Source of the DNA: an uncultured Prevotella sp.
GTDB lineage: Bacteria > Bacteroidota > Bacteroidia > Bacteroidales > Bacteroidaceae
Direction of reading: 5' to 3'
NCBI GenBank assembly: GCA_946999045.1
Contig: CAMQBR010000007.1
Coordinates: 4,514-68,513, forward strand
DNA length: 64,000 nt
In this document: one piece after another, positions 34,745 through 43,080 of the stretch
Layout of the letters: the number at the start of each line of letters is the position of its first letter
Position numbering within the stretch: position 1 is the stretch's first letter
Position numbers and translations under genes: made by a program
The notes under the pieces: model-generated
What the model saw: the letters and a program-made list of their open reading frames with translations, nothing else
Databases searched by the model: none
What the model was told of the DNA's origin: nothing

Positions 34745-36190
34745 TCACTTTTGTGGAGAGACAAGGGGGGTGAGACTTAGTTTCTTTGCCTTCTCTACCA
34801 ATAATTTCATCAGAGGCTCGCGCTCGTTAGGAACTTTGTTATCTAAAACCGCATCTTTTAGCGCTTGTTTCAGCGCACCTACCTCACGTGAAGGTTTCAA
34901 ATGAAACAATTCCATAATCTCATTACCATCAATGCAAGGTTGCAACAAACGCTTGTAATCACGCTCTTTTAAGTCGTTAAGTTTCTCCCTTACAATACGA
35001 AAGTTATCCAAAAACTTTTGTTTACGCTGTGTATTTTTACTTGTAATATCTGCTTCACACAACGTCATTAGGTCATCTATATCTTCTCCAGCATCATTCA
35101 TCAACCTACGAACAGCACTGTCTGTAACCTCATCATCGGCAATTGCAATAGGACGCATGTGTAAATCTACCATCTTTTGCACATACTTCATCTTGGCATC
35201 CATAGGAAATTTTAATCTTCTAAAAATACCAGGAATCATTTTTGCACCTATATAATTATGATTATGGAACGTCCAACCAATGTTTGAATCCCAACGCTTG
35301 CTGCGAGGTTTGCCCACATCATGAAACATAGCAGCCCAGCGAAGCCACAGATTATCCGTATGTTGGCATATATTATCCACCACTTCAAGTGTATGATAAA
35401 AGTTGTTTTTGTGGGCACGACCGTTTTTTGTCTCCACTATATCCATAACAGAAAGTTCTGGCAAGATAAGTTCAAGCAATCCACAACGATGCAATTCTAC
35501 AAATCCTCTACTGGGTTGAGGCGTCATCATAATTTTGTTTAACTCATCAGCAATACGCTCTCCGCTTACTATTTTGATACGCTCTCGGTTGCGTTGCAAA
35601 GCATCAAACGTTTCATCTTCAATAAAAAACTTAAGTTGAGCCGAGAAACGAACACATCGCATCATACGCAAAGGGTCGTCAGAGAATGTTATATCGGGGT
35701 TAAGTGGCGTACGGATGATGCCATCTTCCATATCCAGCAAACCATCAAATGGGTCAACCAACTCGCCAAAACGATTCTTGTTTAAACATATTGCCAAGGC
35801 ATTAATAGTAAAATCACGACGGTTTTGATCATCTTCCAACGTACCATTCTCCACAACAGGCTTACGCGAATCATGATTATAACTCTCCTTTCGAGCTCCC
35901 ACAAACTCTACTTCCAAGCCTTTATATTTAACTTGGGCTGTACCAAAGTTACGAAAAACCGAGAGATGAGCTTTCTTTCCCAATAGTCGTTTCAAGGCAT
36001 CAGCCACCTCTATGCCACTACCTACCACCACCACATCAATATCATTTGATGGGCGTTCTAAAAATAAATCGCGTACGTATCCACCCACAACATAACATTC
36101 TACATGTAAAGAATCAGCTGCAGAGGAAATTTCATGAAAAATATCCTGATTTAAAAGACGTGCCAAATCGGCATCCGAAAGATTTCGCAT
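34745..36190 (-). CDS. cca: CCA tRNA nucleotidyltransferase with HD domain
   Basis: A 481-residue enzyme of the class II nucleotidyltransferase family (CCA-adding enzyme/poly(A) polymerase). Head domain: VECYVVGGYVRDLFLERPSN followed by DIDVVV (metal-binding Asp pair) and DQNRRDFTINALAI, then TFSDDPLRMMRCVRFSAQL. An HD domain follows (LRWAAMFHDVGKPRSKRW). It adds or repairs CCA at tRNA 3' ends; the tRNAs in this window lack encoded CCA, so it is needed here. The ATG at 36190 is chosen; the frame stays open upstream, but that stretch overlaps the divergent lipoprotein gene and its promoter. Confidence 0.94.
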   Translation of the reverse strand: MRNLSDADLARLLNQDIFHEISSAADSLHVECYVVGGYVRDLFLERPSNDIDVVVVGSGIEVADALKRLLGKKAHLSVFRNFGTAQVKYKGLEVEFVGARKESYNHDSRKPVVENGTLEDDQNRRDFTINALAICLNKNRFGELVDPFDGLLDMEDGIIRTPLNPDITFSDDPLRMMRCVRFSAQLKFFIEDETFDALQRNRERIKIVSGERIADELNKIMMTPQPSRGFVELHRCGLLELILPELSVMDIVETKNGRAHKNNFYHTLEVVDNICQHTDNLWLRWAAMFHDVGKPRSKRWDSNIGWTFHNHNYIGAKMIPGIFRRLKFPMDAKMKYVQKMVDLHMRPIAIADDEVTDSAVRRLMNDAGEDIDDLMTLCEADITSKNTQRKQKFLDNFRIVREKLNDLKERDYKRLLQPCIDGNEIMELFHLKPSREVGALKQALKDAVLDNKVPNEREPLMKLLVEKAKKLSLTPLVSPQK

Positions 36191-36220
36191 GAGTAAATTA
36201 TAAATCTTCTTAAGTGGTTG

Positions 36221-36228
36221 CAAAGTTA
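36221..36228 (-). promoter_or_regulatory. -7 box TAACTTTG of cca
   Basis: Minus-strand TAACTTTG 30 bp before the ATG at 36190 supports that start and rules out the longer upstream reading. Confidence 0.65.
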
Positions 36229-36272
36229 CTAAAAACAAGTAACGTTTTAGTGTCTTTACTATAGAAAATTCG

Positions 36273-36280
36273 TATTTTTG
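36273..36280 (+). promoter_or_regulatory. -7 box TATTTTTG directly before the lipoprotein start
   Basis: TATTTTTG ends 4 bp before the ATG at 36285. With the usual distance from box to transcription start, the mRNA would begin at or within a base or two of the ATG, i.e. be leaderless. Confidence 0.5.
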
Positions 36281-36284
36281 TGGC

Positions 36285-36707
36285 ATGAAGAAATTTATAT
36301 GGTTCATATTCTGTGCATTGTTGTTTGCCTCATGTGCACAAACCGAAGAAGAGAAAGCGGCTTCCCTGCTCTCTCGGATAAAGATTTTATATAACAAAGG
36401 CAACTTTGCTGAAGTTCTTGACTCCATTACAGCCTTGAGAACCAAGTTTCCAAAAGCCATTGAGAGCCGCAAACAGGCACTACATCTGTGGCAAAACGCA
36501 TCCTTAAAACTTGCCCAAGAAGATGTAGCGAAGACAGATTCTGCTCTTCAGGCTATGCTAAAAAACATTCCTCAGCAGAGCAATTTATACAGAGCCAACA
36601 TGATGCGAGCAGAATGCGACTCACTAAAAGCACGCTATGAAGCCATGTGTGGCGTAGTAAGAATGATAAGAATAAGACAAAAACAAGAGTTACAACCACA
36701 AAAATAG
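36285..36707 (+). CDS. Small helical lipoprotein of unknown function
   Basis: A 140-residue protein with a lipoprotein signal (MKKFIWFIFCALLFASC, lipobox FASC, Cys17). The mature part is alpha-helical and charged (EEEKAASLLSRIKILYNKGN, FAEVLDSITALRTKFP) in a TPR-like pattern, with a helical C-terminal tail ending in a QKQELQPQK segment. It resembles BamD-like/TPR periplasmic helpers in length and pattern, but no family is recognised. It is divergent from cca and followed after about 200 bp by the DUF1599 gene. Confidence 0.75.
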   Translation: MKKFIWFIFCALLFASCAQTEEEKAASLLSRIKILYNKGNFAEVLDSITALRTKFPKAIESRKQALHLWQNASLKLAQEDVAKTDSALQAMLKNIPQQSNLYRANMMRAECDSLKARYEAMCGVVRMIRIRQKQELQPQK

Positions 36708-36911
36708 CGTTAAACTCTAAACTTTGTGCTTTGAACTTTTTGAAAACACTGAGAGTTAACAAACATTTGTCCGCACCCCCATTAACTTCTTTTTTACTTC
36801 TATGTCTCCTCACTCAATGCAACATCATCACAGGAAAACTTAATGTTTCACATTTCCTTATTTACATTCTTTGGCTATTCCATTAGAATTGCTTAAATTT
36901 GCAATCAATAT

Positions 36912-37457
36912 ATGAAGCAGACAAATCATACAGAAGAGCTATTCAAAAATGTTTTAGCAGAATGCAGAACATTATTTGAAAAGAAGCTACACGACTATAG
37001 CGCATCGTGGCGCATACTGCGTCCCTCATCATTGACCGACCAACTTTTCATCAAAGCCAAGCGCATTCGTTCTATTGAAATAAAGAAAGAAGCCTTGGTA
37101 GAGGAAGGCATTCGCCCCGAATTTATGGCACTTATCAACTATGGTATTATCGGACTGATACAAATAGAAAAAGGCTTTGTAGACAAAGTAGACATTAATA
37201 CCGAACAAGCCATGGCTCTGTACGATCGTCATGCACAAGAGGTATTAATGCTGATGCTAAAAAAAAATCATGATTATGACGAGGCTTGGCGCTCTATGAG
37301 AGTAAGCAGCTACACCGACTTCATCTTAACAAAGATACAACGCATAAAAGAGTTGGAAGATATTCAAGGTAAAACCTTGGTTTCAGAAGGCATTGATGCC
37401 AACATAATGGACATTATCAATTACGCTGTTTTTGGCGTTATCAGACTCAGTGAATAG
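36912..37457 (+). CDS. DUF1599 protein
   Basis: A 181-residue protein made of two similar halves, each with a K-HDY...WR motif: KKLHDYSASWRILRPSSLTD at about 25-44 and KKNHDYDEAWRSMRVSSYTD at about 117-136. Each is followed by KI/AKRI and an EGI...INYGI/INYAV segment (ALINYGIIGLIQ and DIINYAVFGVIR). This is the Bacteroidota DUF1599 pattern, an internal duplication related in look to all-alpha NTP pyrophosphatases; no activity is established. Its stop overlaps the GTG start of the next gene by 8 bp, so translation is probably coupled. Confidence 0.9.
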   Translation: MKQTNHTEELFKNVLAECRTLFEKKLHDYSASWRILRPSSLTDQLFIKAKRIRSIEIKKEALVEEGIRPEFMALINYGIIGLIQIEKGFVDKVDINTEQAMALYDRHAQEVLMLMLKKNHDYDEAWRSMRVSSYTDFILTKIQRIKELEDIQGKTLVSEGIDANIMDIINYAVFGVIRLSE

Positions 37458-38763
37458 GTTAAAAACAATTATCACCAACGTTTGCCGAATGATATTGGCT
37501 ATCACATTTATCCTATCTGGATATGTAAAAGCCATTGACCCATTAGGTACACAATACAAAATACAAGACTATCTTGAAGCATTGTCATGCTCAGGAATAA
37601 TTGCCGACTGGATAACACTTTCGTTATCGGTAGCCTTATCAGCTTTGGAATTTTGTATCGGTGTTTTTATTTTATTGGCTATTCGCCGGCGATTGGTATC
37701 AAGAATCGCACTCTCTTTAATGATTATCATGACGTTGATAACCATTTGGTTAGTCATTGCTAACCCTATAAGCGACTGCGGATGCTTTGGCGATGCCATA
37801 AAACTTACCAATACACAATCACTCCTCAAAAACATTATTCTTTTATTGTGCGCTATTGCGCTCACTCTATCACCCTTACGAATGTGGCGATTTATATCAA
37901 AATCCAATCAATGGATTGTTATCAATTATACAATTATCTTTATTTTTGCATCCAGCCTATATTGCTTGTACAAGTTGCCACTATTCGATTTCCGTCCATA
38001 TCACATTGGAATGAACATACGTCAAGGTATGCAGATACCACAAAATGCCGAGCAACCTAAGTTTAAAACTACATTCTTGATGAAAAAGAATGGCATAACA
38101 AAGGAATTTTCTGTAGACAATTATCCCGATTCTACATGGCAATTTGTTGACAGCAAAACAGTACAAATATCCAAAGGATATGTTCCACCCATTCATGATT
38201 TCTGCATTGAAACACGCAATGGCGACGATATAACCGACCAAGTACTTAACGACACCAGTTATACATTCTTGCTCATTGCACCACATTTAGAAAAGGCAAG
38301 CGACTTAAATTTTGGCGATATAGACCAAATATACGAGTACGCACAAACTTTTCACTATCCTTTATATTGCTTAACAGCCAGCACTGATGAACATATTAAG
38401 CAATGGCAAAACCTCACAGGAGCTGAATATCCATTTTGCAGAACAGATGAAACAACGCTCAAAACTATTATTCGAAGCAATCCTGGACTACTATTAATCA
38501 AGAACGGAACTATTCTTAAGAAGTGGAGTCATAACGATTTGCCACAAAAAGAAGATTTACAGAAACCTTTGCCGCAATCGCCATTGGGACAAATGCAAAC
38601 CTACAGCATACCTAAAAAAATATCCATTATTTTTATGTGGTTTGTCTTACCACTGCTATTGCTCACCATTGCCGACCGCCTCTGGGCTTGGAGCAAATGG
38701 ATTAGATTTAAGAAAAAGAAAAAACAACTATACAAAGAAAAATCTACATATATTAACTCTTAA
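37450..38763 (+). CDS. DoxX-like membrane protein with periplasmic thioredoxin-like domain
   Basis: A 437-residue protein starting at a GTG inside the last codons of the DUF1599 gene. Residues 1-150 hold four TM segments of the DoxX/MauE type (ILAITFILSGYVKAIDPLGT, LEFCIGVFILLAI, DCGCFGDAI). A fifth TM segment follows, then a periplasmic part (about 190-380) resembling the thioredoxin-like half of the Bacteroides BT_3928 family (YTFLLIAPHLEKASDLNFGD, LYCLTASTDEHIKQWQNLTG). A last TM segment precedes a basic cytoplasmic tail. The CGC in the second loop recalls MauE-type disulfide handling. Redox function is an inference. tpiA follows after 12 bp. Confidence 0.85.
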   Translation: MNRLKTIITNVCRMILAITFILSGYVKAIDPLGTQYKIQDYLEALSCSGIIADWITLSLSVALSALEFCIGVFILLAIRRRLVSRIALSLMIIMTLITIWLVIANPISDCGCFGDAIKLTNTQSLLKNIILLLCAIALTLSPLRMWRFISKSNQWIVINYTIIFIFASSLYCLYKLPLFDFRPYHIGMNIRQGMQIPQNAEQPKFKTTFLMKKNGITKEFSVDNYPDSTWQFVDSKTVQISKGYVPPIHDFCIETRNGDDITDQVLNDTSYTFLLIAPHLEKASDLNFGDIDQIYEYAQTFHYPLYCLTASTDEHIKQWQNLTGAEYPFCRTDETTLKTIIRSNPGLLLIKNGTILKKWSHNDLPQKEDLQKPLPQSPLGQMQTYSIPKKISIIFMWFVLPLLLLTIADRLWAWSKWIRFKKKKKQLYKEKSTYINS

Positions 38764-38775
38764 AACAATAGAATT

Positions 38776-39537
38776 ATGAGAAGAAAAATTGTAGCAGGAA
38801 ACTGGAAAATGAACCTAAACCTGCAAGAGGGTGTTGCTTTAGCAAAAGAAATTAACGACTCATTGGTTACAGAAAAACCTAATTGCAGCGTTATTATCTG
38901 CACTCCTTTCATCCACTTGGCAAGCATTGCTAACGTATTAGACCAAAACTTAGTTGGGCTTGGTGCAGAAAACTGCGCTGACAAGGAGAAAGGAGCCTTC
39001 ACAGGTGAGGTTTCTGCACAAATGGTAAAGAGCACTGGTGCACAGTATGTTATTCTCGGACACTCTGAAAGACGCCAATACTATCATGAAACTCCAGAAA
39101 TTTTGAAAGAAAAAGTACTATTGGCTTTGAAAAATGGTTTAAAGATTATCTTCTGCATTGGCGAAACGTTAGAAGAACGAGAGGCTAACAAACAAAACGA
39201 AGTGGTTAAGGCAGAACTAGAAGGCTCTGTATTCAACCTCTCTGCTGAAGAATTTAAGAATATTACAATTGCTTACGAACCCATCTGGGCTATCGGTACT
39301 GGCAAAACTGCTACTGCAGAACAGGCTGAAGAAATTCATGCTTACATCCGTTCAATCGTTGCTGAAAAGTATGGCAATAAGGTTGCTCAAGATACCAGCA
39401 TCCTTTACGGAGGAAGCTGCAAAGCAAGTAATGCTCCTGAATTATTCGCTAAAGAAGACATCGATGGTGGCTTAATTGGTGGAGCATCTCTTAAATGTAC
39501 CGACTTCAAGGGTATTATCGACGCTTGGAAAAAATAA
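38776..39537 (+). CDS. tpiA: Triosephosphate isomerase
   Basis: A 253-residue glycolytic enzyme interconverting DHAP and glyceraldehyde-3-phosphate. Conserved: VAGNWKMN (catalytic Lys), YVILGHSERRQYYHE (catalytic His), IAYEPIWAIGTGKTATAEQA (catalytic Glu and the flexible loop) and SILYGGSCKASNA, then DGGLIGGASL. It is embedded in the DUF1599-DoxX-tpiA-SPOR-folE run. An 80-bp gap follows before the SPOR gene. Confidence 0.98.
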   Translation: MRRKIVAGNWKMNLNLQEGVALAKEINDSLVTEKPNCSVIICTPFIHLASIANVLDQNLVGLGAENCADKEKGAFTGEVSAQMVKSTGAQYVILGHSERRQYYHETPEILKEKVLLALKNGLKIIFCIGETLEEREANKQNEVVKAELEGSVFNLSAEEFKNITIAYEPIWAIGTGKTATAEQAEEIHAYIRSIVAEKYGNKVAQDTSILYGGSCKASNAPELFAKEDIDGGLIGGASLKCTDFKGIIDAWKK

Positions 39538-39624
39538 GCCTATATAGCTAAAAACGAGGCTGAGACAGAGAGAATATACAATACTCTGTCTCGCTTCTAT
39601 CCTTTATTAAACAAAAAAAATAAA

Positions 39625-40467
39625 ATGAAAAAATTCGTCACTTTATTATTCATCATGACCTGCTTTGCTACACTTAGCAAGGCACAGACTTTTCTTGAAC
39701 ACCTGCAAGTAAAAGAACCTGGAAAAGCATCTGTAAAAGTTAGCCAGAGTAAAGAAATAGACGAATTGGTTAACGGAAAACCAAAAGAACAAAAGGTTAT
39801 ACCTACGAAAGAGGTAACACATCCTCAAGAAAAGACTAATACACACAAAAAGAAAGACAATGTACATACCAAAAATGTACACAATAAAAAAGACAATGTA
39901 CACAAAGATAAAACCATAGTACACAAAGTACCAGAACCCAAAGAACATCACGAGATAGAAAACAAGGAGTACAAGGAAAAAGAGATAAACCATAAAGAGA
40001 AACAACAAGATAACAAACCTGTTGTTCACCCAACAACACCTATCAAAACAGAAAAAACAACTGAGCATTCTAAAGAAGAATACCACCCCAAGCACGAGAC
40101 TACGCCAAAAACTACAGATAAACATACCAACAAGGAAGATACATCAGATAACGAAATGGAGATTCCCACCATTGATATGCGCAAAAAGGTAATGCGCCGT
40201 AGCTATAAAGTAACAGGATATAGGGTTCAAGCATACGCAGGTAGCAACTCAAGAGCCGACCGATTAAAAGCTGAAAATGCCAGAGAGCATATCAAACAAA
40301 TACTACCTAACGAACCCATATATGTGCATTTTTACTCTCCACGCTGGATTTGTCGGGTTGGAAACTATCGAAGTTACGGACAAGCTGCTCACATCTTAAA
40401 ACAAATTAAGGCTTTAGGCTATAAACAGGCTTGCATAGTTAGAGGAAAAATCTCAGTGCAATATTAA
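39625..40467 (+). CDS. Periplasmic SPOR-domain protein with Lys/His/Glu-rich linker
   Basis: A 280-residue exported protein (signal MKKFVTLLFIMTCFATLSKA). The middle (about 45-180) is low-complexity and repetitive, rich in K, H, E, T and N, with repeated KKDNVH and HK motifs. The C-terminal 80 residues are a SPOR domain (YRVQAYAGSNSRADRLKAEN, YSPRWICRVGNYRSYGQAAH), which binds denuded glycan strands at the division septum. The linker probably spans the peptidoglycan; many His might also bind metal. It lies 24 bp before folE. Confidence 0.9.
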   Translation: MKKFVTLLFIMTCFATLSKAQTFLEHLQVKEPGKASVKVSQSKEIDELVNGKPKEQKVIPTKEVTHPQEKTNTHKKKDNVHTKNVHNKKDNVHKDKTIVHKVPEPKEHHEIENKEYKEKEINHKEKQQDNKPVVHPTTPIKTEKTTEHSKEEYHPKHETTPKTTDKHTNKEDTSDNEMEIPTIDMRKKVMRRSYKVTGYRVQAYAGSNSRADRLKAENAREHIKQILPNEPIYVHFYSPRWICRVGNYRSYGQAAHILKQIKALGYKQACIVRGKISVQY

Positions 40468-40491
40468 ACATCATACAACCAAAAATGTTTT

Positions 40492-41085
40492 ATGAAACAA
40501 GAGATTGAATATCGAGAAGGACTCGAAGAACTGGCAACACATTACCAAAAAATTTTGTCATTACTGGGCGAAGACCCACAAAGAGAGGGATTACTCAAAA
40601 CCCCCATGCGTGTAGCAAAGGCAATGCAGGTACTTACTCGGGGGTATACCCAAGACCCTAAACAGGTTCTTTTAGATGCGCTGTTTGCAGAGAAGTACAA
40701 TCAAATGGTAATTGTAAAAGACATTGATTTCTTCTCTATGTGCGAACATCACATACTACCCTTTTATGGAAAGGCACATATTGCCTACATTCCTAATGGG
40801 TACATCACAGGACTCAGCAAAATAGCTCGCGTTGTTGACATTCTTAGTCATCGGCTTCAGGTGCAGGAACGATTAACGCAGCAAATTAAAGATTGCATTG
40901 AAGATGCACTCCACCCACTGGGGACTATGGTTGTGCTCGAAGCAAAACATATGTGTATGCAGATGCGTGGCATTGAAAAACAAAATTCGGTTACCACAAC
41001 CAGTGCATTCTCGGGTGCCTTTAATCAAGACAAAACTCGCCAAGAGTTTATGAATTTATTACAACACGATACCAAACGATTGTAA
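40492..41085 (+). CDS. folE: GTP cyclohydrolase I
   Basis: A 197-residue enzyme converting GTP to 7,8-dihydroneopterin triphosphate, first step of folate (and queuosine precursor) synthesis. Conserved: LKTPMRVAKAMQVLTRGY, DIDFFSMCEHHILPFYGKAH (zinc Cys/His), IAYIPNGYITGLSKIARVVD, and EAKHMCMQMRGIEKQNSVTT followed by TSAFSG (zinc Cys). Both zinc-binding sites are present. Last gene of its run; repeat DNA follows. The window also holds folK and queA, users of the same pathway. Confidence 0.97.
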   Translation: MKQEIEYREGLEELATHYQKILSLLGEDPQREGLLKTPMRVAKAMQVLTRGYTQDPKQVLLDALFAEKYNQMVIVKDIDFFSMCEHHILPFYGKAHIAYIPNGYITGLSKIARVVDILSHRLQVQERLTQQIKDCIEDALHPLGTMVVLEAKHMCMQMRGIEKQNSVTTTSAFSGAFNQDKTRQEFMNLLQHDTKRL

Positions 41086-41129
41086 AAAAAAACATGATTC
41101 ATCAAACCTTGAAGAGACAAATCAGTATA

Positions 41130-41322
41130 GTCTGATTTTATAAATTACCTACATATATAATGAGATAAATCTATAACATACGTTTTATTATCTTTTGACT
41201 TATTTTTATAGAAAACAGATAGCAACCCAACCATTCCAACCATTTGATTGTATTTTTACTTGCACTGTTTTTGGCTCAAAAATAAGCACAAAACCTAACA
41301 AAACTAATTTATAAAATCAGCC
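41130..41322. repeat. Diverged copy of the GGTTCTATAAATTA repeat family
   Basis: The left end GTCTGATTTTATAAATTACC and the right end CTAATTTATAAAATCAGCC are inverted copies. The interior matches the longer subfamily (ATTTGATTGTATTTTTACTT, then GCACTGTTTTTGGCTC). TATA precedes it (41126-41129) and TATC follows (41323-41326), one base from a perfect duplication. It occupies the gap between folE and the exonuclease gene. Confidence 0.8.
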
Positions 41323-41394
41323 TATCTTTATCGCCCCTTCAGAGCTTAACATCTCACACATACAAATAAAAAAAACAAATAAACAAATAGCAAT

Positions 41395-42147
41395 ATGAAA
41401 TTTATTTCATGGAATGTAAATGGCTTACGTGCTTGTGTAAAGAAAGATTTTGAGGCATCATTCAAACTATTAAATGCCGATTTTTTCTGCTTGCAAGAAA
41501 CCAAAATGCAAGCTGGCCAACTTGATTTGCAGTTTCCTGGCTACACATCTTACTGGAATTATGCCGACAAGAAAGGCTATTCGGGTACAGCTATCTATAC
41601 CAAACACCAACCTATAAACGTTACATACGGCATTGGTATTGATGAACACGACCATGAAGGACGTGTGATTACGCTAGAAATGAAGAAGTTTTATTTGGTT
41701 ACTGTATATGTTCCTAACTCGCAAGACGAACTACGAAGATTGGAATATCGTATGCGCTGGGAAGACGATTTCCAAGCTTACATTCAACAACTCAATACTA
41801 AGAAGCCCGTTATTATCTGCGGTGATATGAATGTGGCACACGAAGAAATAGATTTGAAAAACCCAAAGACCAATCATCACAATGCAGGATTTACAGACGA
41901 GGAACGTGAAAAGATGACAAACTTCCTAAACAAAGGCTTCATAGATTCGTTCCGTTACCTCTATCCAGAACAGATAACATACTCATGGTGGTCGTACCGC
42001 TTTAAGGCAAGAGAGAAGAACGCAGGGTGGCGTATCGACTATTTTCTCATCTCAAAACACTTAACCGCCCAATTGGCTGATGCAAAAATCCACACAGAAA
42101 TATATGGTAGCGACCACTGCCCTATTGAACTTTGTTTGGAAGATTGA
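41395..42147 (+). CDS. xth: Exodeoxyribonuclease III
   Basis: A 250-residue AP endonuclease/3'-exonuclease of the EEP fold, acting in base excision repair. Motifs: ISWNVNGLRAC, FCLQETKMQ (metal-binding Glu), GYSGTAIYTK, VTVYVPNSQ, IICGDMNVAHEEIDLKNPK (catalytic Asp, Asn), WRIDYFLIS and YGSDHCPIEL (Asp-His). All catalytic residues are present. It stands alone between two repeat-bearing gaps. Confidence 0.96.
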   Translation: MKFISWNVNGLRACVKKDFEASFKLLNADFFCLQETKMQAGQLDLQFPGYTSYWNYADKKGYSGTAIYTKHQPINVTYGIGIDEHDHEGRVITLEMKKFYLVTVYVPNSQDELRRLEYRMRWEDDFQAYIQQLNTKKPVIICGDMNVAHEEIDLKNPKTNHHNAGFTDEEREKMTNFLNKGFIDSFRYLYPEQITYSWWSYRFKAREKNAGWRIDYFLISKHLTAQLADAKIHTEIYGSDHCPIELCLED

Positions 42148-42239
42148 ACAATAAAAAAACGCAATCTAATTAACAAGAGGGTTATACGACTAGGTCTCTA
42201 AACATATAATAACGTTTTGAATTATTTTTACAATAACTT

Positions 42240-42304
42240 GCTCATATCTTTAATATTTTGAAACCTAAAAACTTCTTCGATTGAAAATATAAAAAGATAT
42301 GAGC
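42240..42304. repeat. Inverted repeat downstream of the exonuclease gene
   Basis: GCTCATATCTTTAATATTTT (42240-42259) pairs with AAAATATAAAAAGATATGAG plus C (42284-42304), with a small bulge and a 24-nt loop. No T-run follows. It may be a fold-back relic or a weak terminator. Confidence 0.6.
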
Positions 42305-42686
42305 AGCTTATATATACCTATCAATCAAAGTATTACAAGAGCCATCAAGCAGAAAGCCACCGTAAAACTCATTTTTACTTTAAAACAGGTGTAAAAAGGC
42401 ACATTATAACATTGAGTTTATGAGCTTATTTGCATAAGTTTGCATGATAAAAGCATGGAAATAGCACAACAAAAGCATGGAGATTGAATTTTACACCAAT
42501 TTTATTTACAAAATAAGCACAATCCTTACACGTAAAAATAAGCATATTGCCCATACACACACCAAACAACGAGACATTGTAAAGACACTCCGATTGAGCG
42601 TTAGCCATACAAAATGTGCGCCCTCCCCCTCAACCATATTGTGGGCAAACTTTTGGAATATACGCACAACAACATAATTATTATAA

Positions 42687-42980
42687 GGCTGCTCTATAAA
42701 TTAGCTTTGTTAGATTTTTGAGTTTAAAATATAGGTGAGTAAAAGAGTGTAGCACTCTACACGTAAGCATCCAACATTAGCCGCCTTTGTGTGGTCTTCC
42801 TGCTTATCTCTACACGACAAAACAAGCTTACATTTTAAACCAGAAACAGTACAAGCCGAATACAATCAAACTTTTTTTAACTTGTTGAGGAGCAACCTGT
42901 TTTCTATAGAAAGAAGCCAAAAGATAACAAAACATATTTCATAAAAATTTCAATATACCGTGGTAATTTATAAAACCAGC
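42687..42980. repeat. 294-bp copy of the GGTTCTATAAATTA repeat family carrying a foreign 43-bp insert
   Basis: The left end GGCTGCTCTATAAATTAGC and right end GGTAATTTATAAAACCAGC are inverted; TATAA flanks both sides (42682-42686 and 42981-42985). The interior contains the long-subfamily segment (ACAAGCCGAATACAATCAAA). The central palindrome GTGTAGCACTCTACAC is followed by a 43-bp segment (42763-42805, GTAAGCATCCAACATTAGCC ...). That segment recurs near the right end of the window (63579-63621). It lies in the 933-bp gap between the exonuclease and MORN genes, which has no protein gene. Confidence 0.8.
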
Positions 42981-43018
42981 TATAAACAAATAACGTGCTC
43001 CCCCTCCACACAAACACA

Positions 43019-43050
43019 AAAAGGCACCTTCCTCACGAAAGGTGCCTTTT
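43019..43050 (-). terminator. Rho-independent terminator of the MORN-like gene
   Basis: AAAAGGCACCTT and AAAGGTGCCTTTT are inverted copies around a short loop. Read on the minus strand a T-run follows. It lies 30 bp beyond the stop codon at 43081; the A/T-rich flanks would allow it to work on both strands. Confidence 0.85.
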
Positions 43051-43080
43051 ACATATTTAGTAGATTAATTATGTTAAATT

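Noticed and set aside
36191..36472. Upstream extension of cca by 94 codons
   Set aside because: It would run through the cca promoter and into the divergent lipoprotein gene at 36285; the head domain begins right after 36190.
39646..40125. 159-codon minus-strand frame, strongly hydrophobic
   Set aside because: It is the shadow of the Lys/Glu-rich linker of the SPOR protein (AAA/GAA codons read backwards give Phe, Tyr and Val).
41086..41394. Riboswitch or leader RNA before the exonuclease gene
   Set aside because: The structure seen there is accounted for by the repeat copy at 41130-41322.
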